A program made the translations under genes and the position numbers. Source: Acanthococcus lagerstroemiae (Eukaryota > Arthropoda > Insecta > Hemiptera > Eriococcidae). From it: a stretch of DNA of 64,000 bases. The notes below the pieces were generated by a model. The model did not search any database, was not told the DNA's origin, and worked only from the letters and a program-made list of their open reading frames with translations. The stretch's first letter is position 1, and each line of letters starts with the position of its first letter. Positions 22,917 to 35,110 of this stretch are shown here, piece after piece. Location: assembly GCA_031841125.1 (NCBI GenBank), contig CM063109.1, positions 22,663,321-22,727,320 of the forward strand, written 5' to 3'.

Positions 22917-24879
22917 TATAAAGAAAGCAGAGTAATATGAAACTCTTATAAGGATCAAAGGGTTCAAATACAAAAAGAGAATGAAAGGGGGGAAGCGAAA
23001 ATACGAAAACGAGTGAAACACGGTTGCTGTTTATCACCGGTACCGTTTAAACTATTTATAGAAAAAGTAACTGAAGAAATGAATGAAAAGGAATCAGGGG
23101 TGAAAATAGGGAGATGGTTAGGACGTAAGATTTGCAGATGATATTGCAATAATGGTAAGAAGTAAAGAAGAACTAAAGAAAACGTTGAAAAAAGTTGAAT
23201 GAAAAATTTATAACAAAATATAAAATCAATAAGCATAAAACAAAATTAAAAGTGATTCAGTAGATGGGAACAAAATTCAATAAATTAATATGAAAATAGG
23301 GAGTAAAAAAATAAAGGAAGTAAAGGAATTTAAATACTTAGGTCGTCTATAACACAAGATGGAAGAAGTGAAACAGATAAAGAGTAGAACAGAACAAGCT
23401 GACAGTTTTTTTGTTGTTGTTTTTTTTTCAAGAAAGGAAATATATTAGGGCAAATATAGATTTGGAAGTAAGACTGAAATTTCTCCGAACGTATATCTGG
23501 AGTATAGTATTGTACGGATGTGAGACTTGGACAATAGGAACGTAAGAAAGAAAGGGAAAAAAGGATAGAAGCTTTTGAAATGTGGTGTTATCGGAGAGTA
23601 CTAAAAATCAAATAGATAGAAATGATGAGGAATGAGAAAAGATTAAGGCGAATAGGACAGGGAAAAGAAATTCGGAATTCAATTGTTATTACCGCTGGAG
23701 GGAATGGTTTAAACCACTAATTTTCTGAAACTGGAGCTCTCCTTCTTCGGAAGGTTCTTAAGAAAATTACGCAGTTGAAAATTTTTTACATTTGATAGTT
23801 GTAGCTAGGAGCAAAAGATTAGAATTTAAGCAAGTGGTACAAGACTTAGAACACTTGACTACCTTCAAATTCCATTATTTATCAATACCTATCGATGTAT
23901 TTGAATTCGGTTTATGAAGAGGGACATTTAAGAGAAATTCGCTAATAGATGCTAAGTGAGCCTGATTTTCCTATATTTAAAATAATGAAAGCAGTACGAT
24001 ATAAGACCCTAAATCGAGTCCATGAATTTTAAAGTTGTGCCATTCGCTTATGATCACCATGGGGTAAATGCCTGGTTTTCGTACCTATCATTATAGAGAA
24101 CTAGTCACTAATTGACCATTCACAAATTGCTCGAATTTACTATATTATCCTATTGGTCCACTTCGCTCAAGGAGAGGCAATCGCACCCACTGCTTTTCCC
24201 GTGTATCCACTGGGGCCCAAGACTCATGTACTTACATTCGGATGTCTGAAGAGCACTTTCAATACTCTAACATACTATGTTTTTGTTTCAGGTGAATGTC
24301 AATTTCTTGATATCATGACAAAGGCTGGAAAACTAACACTGAATTCGTAAGTACCTAATAGCATAAGTACTTTCTTGGAATGCTCTCAAAAAAATTCCTC
24401 TCCGGGAGGGACGATTGCCCCCTTTGCCCTCCCCGTATATCCACGCTTGGTCTCTGTCTTTTTATCCATCAGTTGGCATCCAATCTTCTTAGATAAGGCG
24501 AACTGAAAACGAAGAAGGCTATAATTCAAGATCCGACTGGTGAATATCTTATCTTTTCAAAAGGAAAGCGTATCTACACTGTATGCAGATACATTGGTGG
24601 ATATGTCTTATGGCTACCGAACACGTATAATGAATATCACGAAGCAAAAATTGTCGAGATTTCATCGTGTAAGTCGTTCATTTTCGGTGTTGGTCGGTCA
24701 AAACGTGGCGCAGTTTCGTTTGACGGCCAGCGATAAGACATATATTCATGACAAAAATAGCATCCTAAATCAATTCCAGACTCGCTTTCTAACCATTTTC
24801 CCTGTCTGACGGAATCCTTTTCGATTTTCCGGAGATGTCGCCTACAAGAGTCTTGAATAAGTTCAGAATACTTTTAAGT

Positions 24880-26110
24880 AAGTCTTGAAGAGTCTCGTCA
24901 AGTGTTAGAATCTTAAACAAGTCTCACGAAGTCTTCACGACCGTATTTAAAAGAATATTAAGAAGGCTAAAACATGTCCGGAAAAGTATTAAAGACTTAT
25001 AAGCAAGTTTAAAAGACTCCTTAGCCTTAATAAATCCCAAAAGAATACACATAAGTTTAGGAAATCATTAGCTCATCCGGGAGATTCTTCCTTACTATTC
25101 TCGAACAGGCTCCTCTTTCACTTCAAACAGTACAATTTGTTGCACAACGTCTTCGAGAGTGAGCTCCTAAGTCCGCTATTAGTGCCTTACAACTATCTTA
25201 CTAAGATAATTCTGAAGTGCTGACGAACAACCCCCCCTTCTCCATGGAAAAGATTATGCAATAACACTACGGGAAATAAAACGGTACTTATTCTAGAAGA
25301 ACGCAATTTTACTTTGTACTTCTCACAAAATGGACTCGGAGATCCGGAAGAGGGGCAAAGATAAATAAGCATACTGGTAACAGTCTTGAAGAATTTGAAT
25401 GAGTGGTAAACTAGTCTCGGAAAGTTGTGAAAAGCTGTAAAAGCGCTTTTATAGGTCCTAAAGAATCTTCAACAAGTCTGGACGAGTTTTGACAAAATCC
25501 AAACGGAATTTAAAAAAAAAAACAAAAAAAAAAACCAAGAGACCTAAACTCACATGTAAATCCAAGAAGAGAGCCTTACAGAGTTCATATGATTATTTTC
25601 TCTTATATGGACCCGAAATATCACGATGCGAAAACGCGGCATTAAATTAATTATATGGATAAAAAAATGGATGGCATTAAAAAAAAAAAACTTGAAATAG
25701 TCTTGGCATGCACATGAGAAGTCCTCGAAAGATTGGAAGGGGTCTTTAAGAGGCCTTAAACGAGGGTAACGGAAACGTAAACGAGCCAAGAAAAGTCCTG
25801 AAGAATTATTAACACATACAGGCCCCTTAGGGTGATGTATTCGTGGGGAAAGGGAGAGAGCAAAGTTGAACAAAATTGCAAATTTCATACTCCGACCAGC
25901 AGGAAGAGGGGAAAATGTCTCAGGTCTTTTTACTCGATGGGGAGGGGACAGACTATCAACTCAGGGGAAGAGGAAACCCTATTTCCTCCTCTTAAAACAT
26001 TTCCAACAAGTCTCGAACCAGTCTGAACATATCTTGAAGTCACGAAAAAGGTCTTGAAGAGATTCGTAAAGTATTAAATTTGCACGCAAAAAGTCTTGAT
26101 CAAGCTTGAA
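24880..26110. repeat. Field of degenerate AAGTCTTGAAGA-type repeats
   Basis: Dozens of imperfect copies of a 10-15 base motif such as AAGTCTTGAAGAG, AGTCTCG and AAGTCCTGAAG are spread over about 1.2 kb with no fixed spacing. It resembles an ancient, eroded satellite or the interior of an old element. No ORF is credible. Confidence 0.6.
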
Positions 26111-26236
26111 GAAACCTCAAACAATCCCAAAACCCCAGGAACCAATTTCGCTCAATTTTTCAATCCGAGTCAATATTTCCACTTTGATAAGGAAAATGTC
26201 GAATTTGGTCCGATTCGGGGCAAAGTCAAAGATGAA

Positions 26237-26245
26237 AAGAGAGAG

Positions 26246-26284
<39 letters not shown>
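26237..26284 (-). repeat. (GA)n microsatellite, CU-repeat in the PTBP transcript
   Basis: A near-pure GA run on the plus strand reads as CUCUCU in the minus-strand transcript. It lies about 1.1 kb downstream of the 93-nt exon in the intron. CUCUCU is a classical PTB-binding motif; whether it acts here is not known. Confidence 0.85.
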
Positions 26285-26287
<3 letters not shown>

Positions 26288-26378
26288 TCTGGGATTCTGA
26301 GCTCAACTTGACGTTGGATCAAGATTCAGATGCATTAGTTGAATCAAAGACTGAAAAACCCTACTTCAGAACTTGGTA

Positions 26379-26610
26379 TACATTTTGATACCAATTTAAT
26401 ATTGCCCGTTCTGGGTCCAAAATTTGGATTTTTACGTCCAAATCTAGGCCAGATTAAAGTTTTGAAGCAACAATAAAAATCCGCTACCTCTACCCCCCCC
26501 CAAAAAAAAATTGATATTTTGTTCAAATTTTTATACCAATTCAATGTTGCCCCTTTTGGGGCCAAAATTCGAATGTTTGGGTCCAAATAAAAGGCGAATT
26601 AAAAATCTGA
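26379..26610. repeat. Tandem duplication of about 135 bp
   Basis: Two diverged direct units share ATACCAATT(T/C)AAT(A/G)TTGCCC and GG(G/C)CCAAAATT(T/C)GNAT, starting near 26385 and 26520. They are separated by a C run and an A run. Confidence 0.65.
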
Positions 26611-26983
26611 TGCGAATTCGACGTTAGCGACCCAGGACAGCTCGTATTTCGACAAAATACTCGGTATCTTTTCATTTAGGGTTCAGAGGTGGATGGTGCA
26701 ATCGAGACCCCCCCCCCTTCGAGCCCTCCAGGAGACAACATTTTTTTACCCAAAAAGAAACTGGACCCTTTCATTTGAAGTTTCTCGTCCACCACATATC
26801 GATCCAACTTCGCCTTCGAAATAGCGAAAGATTTTCTGTTTACATCCAGTATTGCGTATATGTATATGAAATTGCATACTCAATTCCCCGTAAATACGCC
26901 AATAAGCTAACAATCAATAGCACGAAATTACGGAGGATATTAACGTCGGGCACTAATAACTAGCATGATATCGTCTTAATGGT

Positions 26984-27224
26984 AGGGCCGGATTTAGGGG
27001 TGTATCCACAGGAACCGGGCTGTGGGCCCCCACCAAATACAGAAAAATGTTTAAAAAATCAGGGGGAAAAACACTCATAGTTTGTCGATCATCGACCAGT
27101 TAACCGTAAGCTCGAAAAATTTCGAATTCGAAAACACATCCCCACCCTGGAAAATCACTAATCCTAACATGGGGAGGGGCTCTACAAACCTTGGGAGGGC
27201 CCAACACTCCGAAATCCAGCCCTT
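26984..27224. mobile_element. hAT-like MITE (AGGGCCGGATTT ends)
   Basis: The left end AGGGCCGGATTTAGGGG matches the right end CCGAAATCCAGCCCT in inverted orientation. Target duplication is not convincing. It lies about 140 bp downstream of the donor of the 93-nt exon. Confidence 0.7.
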
Positions 27225-27361
27225 AATTAGATGATCTGTACGCTAGTCTGTCTCATCCGAATTAAATTCTACCACGACAACGTCATTCGTAATTTGCTGG
27301 CGCACCGTAATTACAACTATTCCAAGAAAATAAAAAGTAAAAAAAAAGTAAGTATAATTAC

Positions 27362-27454
27362 CGAGTTGAGCTTGTTGCGGTTCGGCCATCTGAATTAAAG
27401 CGCAATCTTTCTTGTTGTACAGAATTTTCACGCGAAGCACGTCCCCGTACACAC
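27362..27454 (-). CDS. heph: PTBP exon (centre of RRM3)
   Basis: The 93-nt exon encodes residues 66-95: [20 protein letters not shown] then [10 protein letters not shown]. This aligns directly with VYGDVQRVKILFNKKENALV in vertebrate PTBP1 RRM3, including the RNP1-equivalent CALIQMA strand. The acceptor is TACCGTAACAG and the donor GTAATTATAC. The first two bases complete a glycine codon begun in the 34-nt exon, and the last base starts an alanine codon. The same exon length is consistent with the vertebrate gene. Reading it one frame off meets TGA at exon positions 25-27, which matters if the preceding 34-nt exon is skipped. Confidence 0.97.
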
Positions 27455-29203
27455 CTGTTACGGTAGCAAAAAAGGGAGAGAGAAAAGCAAAGTCCAAGAT
27501 TAGAAATTAATAAAACTATCCCGACAATCGATTAAGACATTACAACTTACAAACGAGGAAAAAGATTCACAAGAGTACTTATATAATATGAAATTTATCA
27601 AAGCGAGAAAGAATACAAATTTCAATCGACTTCGCGTTAAGAAATGATTATGTAATTTTTTTCTTCTGTGTGTATAAAAAGCGTTATAAGCGAATCGATC
27701 GAGTCCGACTATCCTCTCTCATTCGTGTCAGCCGACTCAGTAAAATGCGAAAGTTCTGAAAATGTACATCTCTGCAAATTTCAAGTTTAAGGAATAAAGA
27801 GAAGAGCTTGAGGTGTTCAGCCAGTGGTGAAGAAATACTGAAACCACTGAACGGGCGGCTCACGCAGAATACCGATGCACGTCTGCTGACCTTGTATATT
27901 TGGAAAGAACTAACGCAACATGCTCAGCAAGCATGCATCAATAACCTAATTTCTTCAGAAGACATGACATGCACACATGCACACGTGCTCCCGAGATGAG
28001 TTACCCGTTCATTAATTCTCGCCATTTTTCACTACACTGCAACACCTGTACGTACATCATACTGAAATTTGTTTCTTCCCAAATTGTATCCACTATACAG
28101 TGACGTCAAGCTTACCAGTTCATTCGCAACAAGCGATTTCAATTTGAGTGGTAGAACGGTTCCGATAAAATCTACCCACACTCTCGTCACCAGAAGTTGT
28201 ACTCGCTTACTCACTAGTGGGGTGGGCGAAATGCAACCTGCATGCAACTCGTCGCGAGGCACAATTCCATGTGGCTCTTTCATCGGTTCATACTACATGT
28301 GGATTCGGCGAAGATCATGATCGTTTTGGCACCCTCCCCGGTATTCTTCTAATAATGCTCACCAGTTCGACGTAAGTTAATTTCAAACGCCGGTAATCGA
28401 CTTGTCACGCCGACTAATTAGAGAATCTCTTGAAGTAGCACGACTATTGCACAGCCACACTCGATAGCTGCACGCACAGGGTTGAAAAGTTTCGAGCATA
28501 ATTTGCATTTCGGCATCGGGTCTCGGAGACGAATTTAAACCGTTTATGATTGGTATTACATAGGAGGCAACAGCGTTCGAGAAATAATCTGCCGGTTTCC
28601 ACCCACCGTTCGCCTGACAGCATCAAAAGTGGTACCTACCGACTTCGCGACGATTAAACTAATTAATATTTACCCAAACGAACTCCGCTTCTCTTTGGGC
28701 GCGACCATATCAAACAGATTTTAACTTTATTTTCCCAGAAATAGAGTGTAACCGAATTTCAAAGTGCGTACCACCGGCAAATCGCGATATCTAATTTTCG
28801 AGCAGAAAGAGATTACCTCGTCAACGAGCTGTTGTGACGAAACCTATCAGCGCGCCAGGCACTCAAAGGACAACCACTAACAAACAGAATCATAACGTCG
28901 TACTAGGAGCAATACCAGGTAACCCCAGAAAGTTTATTTTAAAGTAGAAGCAAGAAACTGATGACTGTCGTAAAGGTTTTAAGAAATTGCGAACAAAGTA
29001 GGTTATTTTCTTGATAATGTAAATTTGCGACATACGGGACCTTTTCCATCCGATCTGCCGTTTCATAGTCTATTGGAAACGTTCAATACCTAAAAATCGC
29101 TACTTTGTGGGTTACGTGGTATTGCTTCTAGTACGCTTAAGACGCTACAGGGTGTCCGGACTTTGTTCAAGAACCCGCTAGGCACGCATAGTACTCGATC
29201 AAA

Positions 29204-29905
29204 CAGGGTTGGCAAGTATAATGCATTTCTTACATGCTCATTTTACATGTAAAATGTGAAATGAATCAAAATGAGTTTTAAAAAAATTGAAGTTCCATTT
29301 TTCAATTAAAATATTTAAAACTTGCACATAATTGGAACTACAGTCAAAAATGGTCGTCTCCTTTATCATTCAATTTTATAGGTTATACTATTCAAATTCA
29401 CTATAGGTAACTCATAAGAAAGTAGAATGTTTTATAAAAAGTGAATTACATACCTACAAAAGACAAGTATACTCTTAAGACAATTTTTTTTTAAACTGAG
29501 CATTTCAGGCCACAACAAGTTCCAACATTTTTCACCTAACTTCTTAAAATTTAAACTTAAAACTGAAAATTTTCAAAGAACTGGAATTGACAAAAAATGA
29601 CTACATATTAATAAATCTAATGAATACCAATAAAAAAATTAAGTTAAACTCTTCGGACTTAGTGGTATCAGCAATTTTTACTTAAACTATATTATTTGTT
29701 CTATTTCACCGTCAGAATTTAATTAATTTCATGTCAATTAGGTATTAATTTCATAATTCCTTTTCAACTTTTTATTTTCATTTCTTATCATATCATCACC
29801 TATCAATTATCGATTTCGTTTTCTCTTCCGCATTTTACATCGATTATTCATTTTACATAAAATTAATGTAAAATGAATAATTTCACATGCAAAATGCCAA
29901 CCCTG
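29204..29905. mobile_element. hAT-like nonautonomous element (CAGGGTTGGCA ends)
   Basis: It starts CAGGGTTGGCAAGTATAATG and ends AAAATGCCAACCCTG. The flanks CGATCAAA (29196-29203) and CAATAAAA (29906-29913) agree at 6 of 8 positions, an eroded 8-bp duplication. Subterminal ATTTTACAT repeats occur at both ends. It has no ORF. Confidence 0.8.
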
Positions 29906-30289
29906 CAATAAAACAAAAGACAAAAAAAAAGGTCAAGTATGAAAAGTTGCCTACGAGTAAATTGAAGGGGCTACGACATTTTAAAGATTACAAAAAGAAC
30001 ACAATTTTCAAGACAATATACGAGACATGATAATTGACGGAATAAATAATCTGACTCTCATGAGGGCTGGTAATACAGGCTTGGACGAAAAATCTTCCTT
30101 GGATGTATTTAGCCTATTCTCAAAATTGCTAGAAAAAATTAAAAATAGGAAAATTTCATGTCCTGTTAAACGGTCAAAAAGACCGTTTTTCAGCCCAATC
30201 CTAGTTAAATAATTAGTGGTTTGAGAGCTATTGTGAATATGGGAATTCGTTATAATGTATCCAGGAGATGAAAGAATTATACGACCATC

Positions 30290-31400
30290 TTCGCCAAATT
30301 CTAAATTTTTAAAAAGTTATCCAACTTGAAAATGAAAATCAACTATAGGTTTTTTGAATTCCCCCCCTCCAACTCAACAAATAAATTACCAGAACTGAAA
30401 GAAAATACATATAAATTAACTATCCAATATTTTTGCCAAGGCTGGTTGTTTAAAACACGTAAAAACAATATTATAAACACAGGAGACCTGGAATCATGAA
30501 ATGTGCCTCTGGTATCAAAAAATCATATTTCATTTTCTTGACAATTCCTATAGAAGAGATCACGCTCTTTCGCATGAAACAAATCGTAGCTTCTTATCTT
30601 TATTAGTTTTTCCGCAAATTGCATTTAAAAATTACATCAAAGTTTTCAAAAACATCTGTTTACATGGCGTTGTGTGAAACGGGCCTACAGGAATGACAGA
30701 TAACAAGAATTGGAACTGCGGTTATCACAGCAACGCGTAAACGCACCACCAAAGATGTACCGCACCTCTACCACCATCATATCTTTACACTCCTTTATCT
30801 CAAAAACCTATTTTTGTACGAGAGGCATATTTCATAATTCCAGGTCACATATAGGTAATAAAAAACCGCATTTAATTAAAGCAAAAATGAAGTTTTTTTT
30901 GTTTAGGATTATTTTTCATCATGTTTTTCTATCGAAAGATTTCTTTTTCATAACTATCATTTTTTATAATAAGATATGAATTTACATCAAAACAATAGAG
31001 AAAACAGGGAAACGTCAGGAAATTTTATTTTAGAAAGAAACTGGGCACCCTACCAAAGAACGTCAAGATCAATTAGAACGGTCCGATTTAAATGGGCGAT
31101 AAACTTGAAAATAAAATTCAGCGATAGGTTTTCGAGTTCCCCCCCCCCCCATAAGTCTCAATAAATAAATTACCATTACTGAAAAAAAATATTACCTATC
31201 TAATATTTTTGCCAAGGCTGTTTGTTTAAGACACGTAAAAACAATATTATAAATATATAATAAAAACCCGCATTTAATTAAAACAAAAAGAAAAAGTTCT
31301 TTGTTTAGGTTTTCTTTCTATCATATTTTTTTATGCGAAGAATTCTTTTTCATAATTCTTATTTTTTATAGTAAGAAATGAATTTACATCGAAAAAATTG
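30290..31400. repeat. Ancient tandem duplication (period about 402 bp)
   Basis: Landmarks recur in order: AACTTGAAAAT, TTTTTGCCAAGGCTG (30435 and 31211), ACACGTAAAAACAATATTAT, CCGCATTTAATTAAA (30866 and 31268), and TCTTTTTCATAA. The landmark spacing differs by 374 bp only where family-A copy 3 is inserted in the first unit, so the second unit preserves the empty site. Confidence 0.85.
30479..30853. mobile_element. Inverted-repeat family A, copy 3
   Basis: It runs from GAGACCTGGAATCATGAAAT to TTCATAATTCCAGGTCACAT. It is inserted in the first unit of the 402-bp tandem duplication, and the empty site survives near 31255 as ATTATAAATATATAATAAAA. This shows that the family is mobile and targets AT-rich DNA. 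Confidence 0.9.
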
Positions 31401-32254
31401 TAAAAATAGCAATACCAAAAAAGATCCCTAAAAATATCAAAATTGGTGTTGAATTTCTCAACGCTCCGATAAATAACCAAAATTGTTTATTTTTTCCCCA
31501 TCAACTGCTTGGAAGCTACAAAAAAATGAAAATTTTTTCTGTATAAAATACAGAAGTTTTTGTTTTCATAACTAGAGGAGAATCATATTTAATGAAGAAG
31601 TTTCTTGTTTTAATTAAATAATTTAAAATAAAATGAATTAAATAAATAAAGAAAGAAAGAACAAATAAATAAAAAACCTGATTTAGTTTTCGAGTTTAAT
31701 AGAATAAAGAATGAAAGAATAAAAACATCAAACGAACAATTTGAAAAGGTATCATTAGTTTCTCCCATGTTTCATCTTTATTTTGTTCATGATTTCAGAT
31801 AATGTTCTCAACACAACATAAATAAAGAACCAGGTTTAAAAAATAATTAAAAAGTGAGTAATCCCCCGACCACACAAAAATATCAAAAAATAAAAAATTG
31901 ATTTTTTAATGAACAAAAAAACTCCTTGTAAATTATAATACATATTAAGGTAGGATGTGGTGATTTTTGAATTCAAACATTTCAATAAACAGTATGTGTC
32001 CAAGCAATACAGTAATTTGATAGAGTTGTCGGGACCAATCTATCCCTATGGAGCATCCCTAACAGACGGTAACCACTTGGTCATTGTTTCCATTTCAAGT
32101 CTTCTAAGGTCATTTTTGGGACGCTTGTCCTTCAAATTCAGGATAAGGTAAAGTGCCAAATGTGCATCTAGGTATCGAATGTTGATTCTTTTTTCCAAGG
32201 TTCAATGAATCTTCCTTGGAGCCCTCGCAATTTTATTTTGGTGAATTTATTATA

Positions 32255-32628
32255 ATGTGACCTGAAATCATGAAATGTACCTCTCGTGCGAAAACAGGTT
32301 TTTGAGATAAACTAGTATAAAAATGGGATGGCGGTAGTGGGGCGCACAGACGTGCACATCTGTGGTTACGTGTGTTGCTATGACAACCACGTTTCAAATT
32401 CTTGTTCTCTGTCATTTTTGTAGGCCCGTTTCACACAACGCCAATGTAAACGGATGTTTTTAAACGTTTGACGTAATTTTCAAATGCAATTTTTGAAAAA
32501 ACTAATGAAGATGGGAAACTGCAATTTGTTTCATTCCAAAGAGCGTAATTTTTTCTATAAGAATTGTCAAGAAAGTGAAAGATGATTCGTTTGACAGCAG
32601 AGGCATATTTCATGATTCCAGGTCACAT
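32255..32628. mobile_element. Inverted-repeat family A, copy 4
   Basis: It starts GTGACCTGAAATCATGAAAT and ends TTCATGATTCCAGGTCAC, with ATAAT-rich flanks in inverted symmetry (TTATAAT and ATTATAT). It has the same orientation as copy 1. Confidence 0.9.
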
Positions 32629-33210
32629 TATATAGCGTGAATCTTAACTTGAGAAACGTGGTTTCTGTTATCGCGTGATAATTTTGAAGTTCCTGTGTTG
32701 GAAAAATGTGCTAAAATCCAAAAATTTTCGAATTTAGTAAAAAGTAATTTTGGAAATATCGAAATGGTAAATACTTTGAATTAATTTTCCGGCATATGTG
32801 GGTGTTTATATGCACTGACATAGGTTTCATGTATGTATCTTTGAAAGATTTTGAAATTTTTACAACGAACCGGCTATTTGCGGGTAACATGAATCCGAGT
32901 GGGGGGGGGGATAATAAAAAGTGTTCCAATTCGATATATTTCAGAAATTTATGAGCTAAACTGTTATTCATATAATTCATATTTCTGGTGTCGAAGTTCA
33001 ATATTTTGGGGTTTGAAGAAGGATCAACATTTGACACTGATCAAAATTAGGCAAAACATTTTCATACTTGAGATAAATCTCAAATGTTAATTTAGGAATC
33101 GAATGTTGGCCAGATGAATATTTGAATTTTTTTTTTTAATTTGCCTGGAAAGGAAACTATTGTACATGTTACTGTCCGGATCGAAATGTGTGAAATGTTT
33201 CAGTGTTTAA

Positions 33211-33409
33211 GGGCCAGTATTATGAAGTCTGGTTAACGGGTTTCTGTTTAATCATCCGTTAACGCTATTAACCCGCCAATTTCGGTGGGTTAAAAAACAC
33301 TTCGGTTAAATCGCGGTTACCGTTAAGCCGGAGATTATAATACCGAACGCGCATTTTAACCATCTGTTAACCGTCGATTATTTTTAACCAAGTTTTATAA
33401 TACTGACAC
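33211..33409. mobile_element. GGTTAA-rich MITE
   Basis: The left end GGCCAGTATTATGAAGTCTG and right end CAAGTTTTATAATACTGACA are inverted relatives, and both continue into GGTTAA or TTAACC. TAAG lies at both outer flanks (33208-33211 and 33410-33413). Internal GTTAAC/GGTTAA motifs repeat many times. It is non-coding. Confidence 0.7.
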
Positions 33410-34289
33410 TAAGTAAATGTAATGAGCCTGAGATTGAAACCTAACAAGGGATTAACATTTGATGGTGGATGTCACATGTTGTCTATTTGGACCTTCTTAG
33501 AAATCCCTGTGGGTCAACTCTGGCTGAACTATGAATAAGTTCAACACAGACAAGTGCAACTAGAAGGTTGAAATTTATTATTAATCGCGATTTCGGGGTT
33601 CAGTACTGATACAGGGGGTAGTAGGGGATATTTGAAGGAAGCAGATCAACACTTGTCAGTTCACTATGGTAGACTTTTGACTTGATGCAAGAGATGCGCG
33701 ATTTGTGACGAGCGCGGAAGTTTGCTAAATGAGCGAAATCAAGTGAAGCAAACGCACGAGGTAATACTCCCGTACTTGATGAACTAGGTGCAAAAATTTG
33801 GTTCCTATTATCAGTGCATATAAAGTATGGAAATAACCTTTTTTTTTTTGCCAGCCAAGTATTTTTTTTTTTTTTGGCTCACGATTGTGCCAGTCGCAAA
33901 TCTGTTACCTTCTGCACTTAAAATTCGCGCAAAATGCTGTACTGTTTTATACGCGTGTAGTGGCAATTTTGTTTCCTATATTTTGTGCGTCCGCTGTGCG
34001 GTGTAAACAAAATTGAAATTCAATTTTCCGGAAGATTACAGCCAAAACTGCCAAAGCAACTCGAGCTAAGAAATTGGGGGAAGGGGGTGAAAAAATATGA
34101 TGAAGAGTAGTGCGTACAGAGAGAAGCACACAAAAGTCAGAAAAAATTGCAAATAGTCGCCACCAATTGCGGCAATTTTTTGGTCATTTTTCTATTTTCC
34201 CCGGAAATTTCGAATGGTCACTTTGCTAAAACACTTTCTGTCTGGATCTGGATACCTCCCCATTTACTAGTGACAATCAACTCAATTTC

Positions 34290-34519
34290 ATTCACTAATG
34301 ATACCACCGAAGATACGGAAAACCTAGTCCGTCCATTTCAATGGTTATTGGTATCAGCACACTGTCACCGGTCACATTTCCAAAATCATATCGCCATTCT
34401 CGAGGGAGTGTCAGGTGTTCACACATCTCACCTATTTCTACTGTAAACGCACCAAGACCAATATTCAAAATTATTTTCGTACTTAGAGGGAAGAACCCTA
34501 CGCCGTATTCCGAAACCAT
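34290..34519 (-). pseudogene. Unidentified protein-like fragment, possibly jelly-roll capsid-like
   Basis: A minus-strand frame of 74 codons starts at 34519 and continues after a stop and a one-base shift for about 25 more residues. The text is protein-like rather than low complexity: KIILNIGLGAFTVEIG, then EMCEHLTLP, LIPITIE, and LRWYH followed in the shifted frame by NEIELIVTSKW. The order of an IG-rich strand, an LTL segment, a (V/L)LIP strand and a YHNEIEL strand is reminiscent of double-jelly-roll major capsid proteins of Polinton-like and large DNA viruses. The resemblance is weak and unverified. Whatever it was, it is broken and not part of PTBP. Confidence 0.2.
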
Positions 34520-34782
34520 TTCTCAATTTTCACCGTTTGAATTACTAGTCAATTGATTTCCTCCCTTTTATTCATTGTTATCGCCTCTAAATCATGTCCA
34601 CAAGATGGCCAACGGCTCTATCGCCGCAAAAAATTTGCTTCGGTTAAAGATCTATAACAGAACGAGTGCAGAAACCTACCCATTTTGTATCCAACCGCGC
34701 CCGTCGATGTCGAATTGACTTCGCGGTACGCTCCGAAATCTATTTTGGTCAGCTTCCCCTTCACAACACCAATTCCGCACCC

Positions 34783-34912
34783 ACCATGCGCAAAATACCG
34801 CCAGTTTCCCGGGTAACTGACGGGTTTCTGGGTAATCTGAGGGTAACCGAAAGTTGCAAGTGGGTAACTTCTCCACGGGTAACTAGAGAGGGTAACTGAT
34901 TGCGCACTGAGC
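34783..34912 (-). mobile_element. TGCGCAATC MITE family, copy 2
   Basis: It starts CATGCGCAAAATACC and ends GGTAACTGATTGCGCACTG. The reverse complement aligns with 15848-15996 through shared GTTACCC-rich segments and AAACCCGTCAGTTACCC. It lies about 200 bp downstream of the 34-nt PTBP exon in the transcript. Confidence 0.78.
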
Positions 34913-35110
34913 AATGAACACACCATACTTTAGTATTCCTCGATGAGTTGCATGCCTTTGCACGGCCTTAGCAGCCTTACTAATGCACAACCCGGCCGCT
35001 TGACGTCACTTAAACGCTATACAAAATCGCGTACATACAGAAAATACAAGTAAATAGATTTTATAGATTTATAGGTGGAAAATAATATAGAAACGAAAAA
35101 CTGCACGTAC

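Larger units (their letters stand above)
18595..23690 (+). pseudogene. Degenerate LINE (endonuclease and reverse transcriptase) split by insertions
   Basis: An apurinic-type endonuclease begins with TWNVRTLNETGKLEN (about 18618) and continues around GIAIIVNETAKNRLQSY (about 18795), GEWNATVG (about 20104 and again at about 20522), and YTWKNPGDGRIHHIDYIMSR (about 20680-20738). The RT follows: RWVRYVEKLYKNG (about 21760), FGFRKSRGT (about 22183), GCCLSPV (about 23022), FADDIAIM (about 23130), and KYLG then LYGCETWTI (about 23332-23535). At least four elements are inserted: about 18983-20047, 20127-20518, 20748-21140 and about 22320-22916. Stops and frameshifts are many. It resembles the copy at 7.3-8.9 kb and probably belongs to the same family. 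Confidence 0.85.
17456..27361 (-). other. PTBP intron (9.9 kb)
   Basis: Donor GTAATTATAC after the 93-nt exon, acceptor TTTCAG before the 217-nt exon. It holds a retrotransposon with five insertions, a degenerate repeat field and a CU-repeat. 17456-18595 has no gene, only a 26-base A run at 17794-17819. 23700-24830 has no confirmed feature. Confidence 0.85.
27455..35110 (-). other. PTBP intron (7.7 kb)
   Basis: Donor GTACGTGC after the 34-nt exon, acceptor TAACAG before the 93-nt exon. 27455-29150 holds no recognised gene or repeat. 31400-32250 and 33420-34290 are AT-rich with nothing recognised. Confidence 0.85.

Noticed and set aside
25832..26311. Several short plus-strand ORFs ending in Arg-Glu repeats
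   Set aside because: They are translations of the degenerate repeat field and the GA microsatellite.
28032..28320. 83-codon ORFs on both strands
   Set aside because: Mirror frames without family match.
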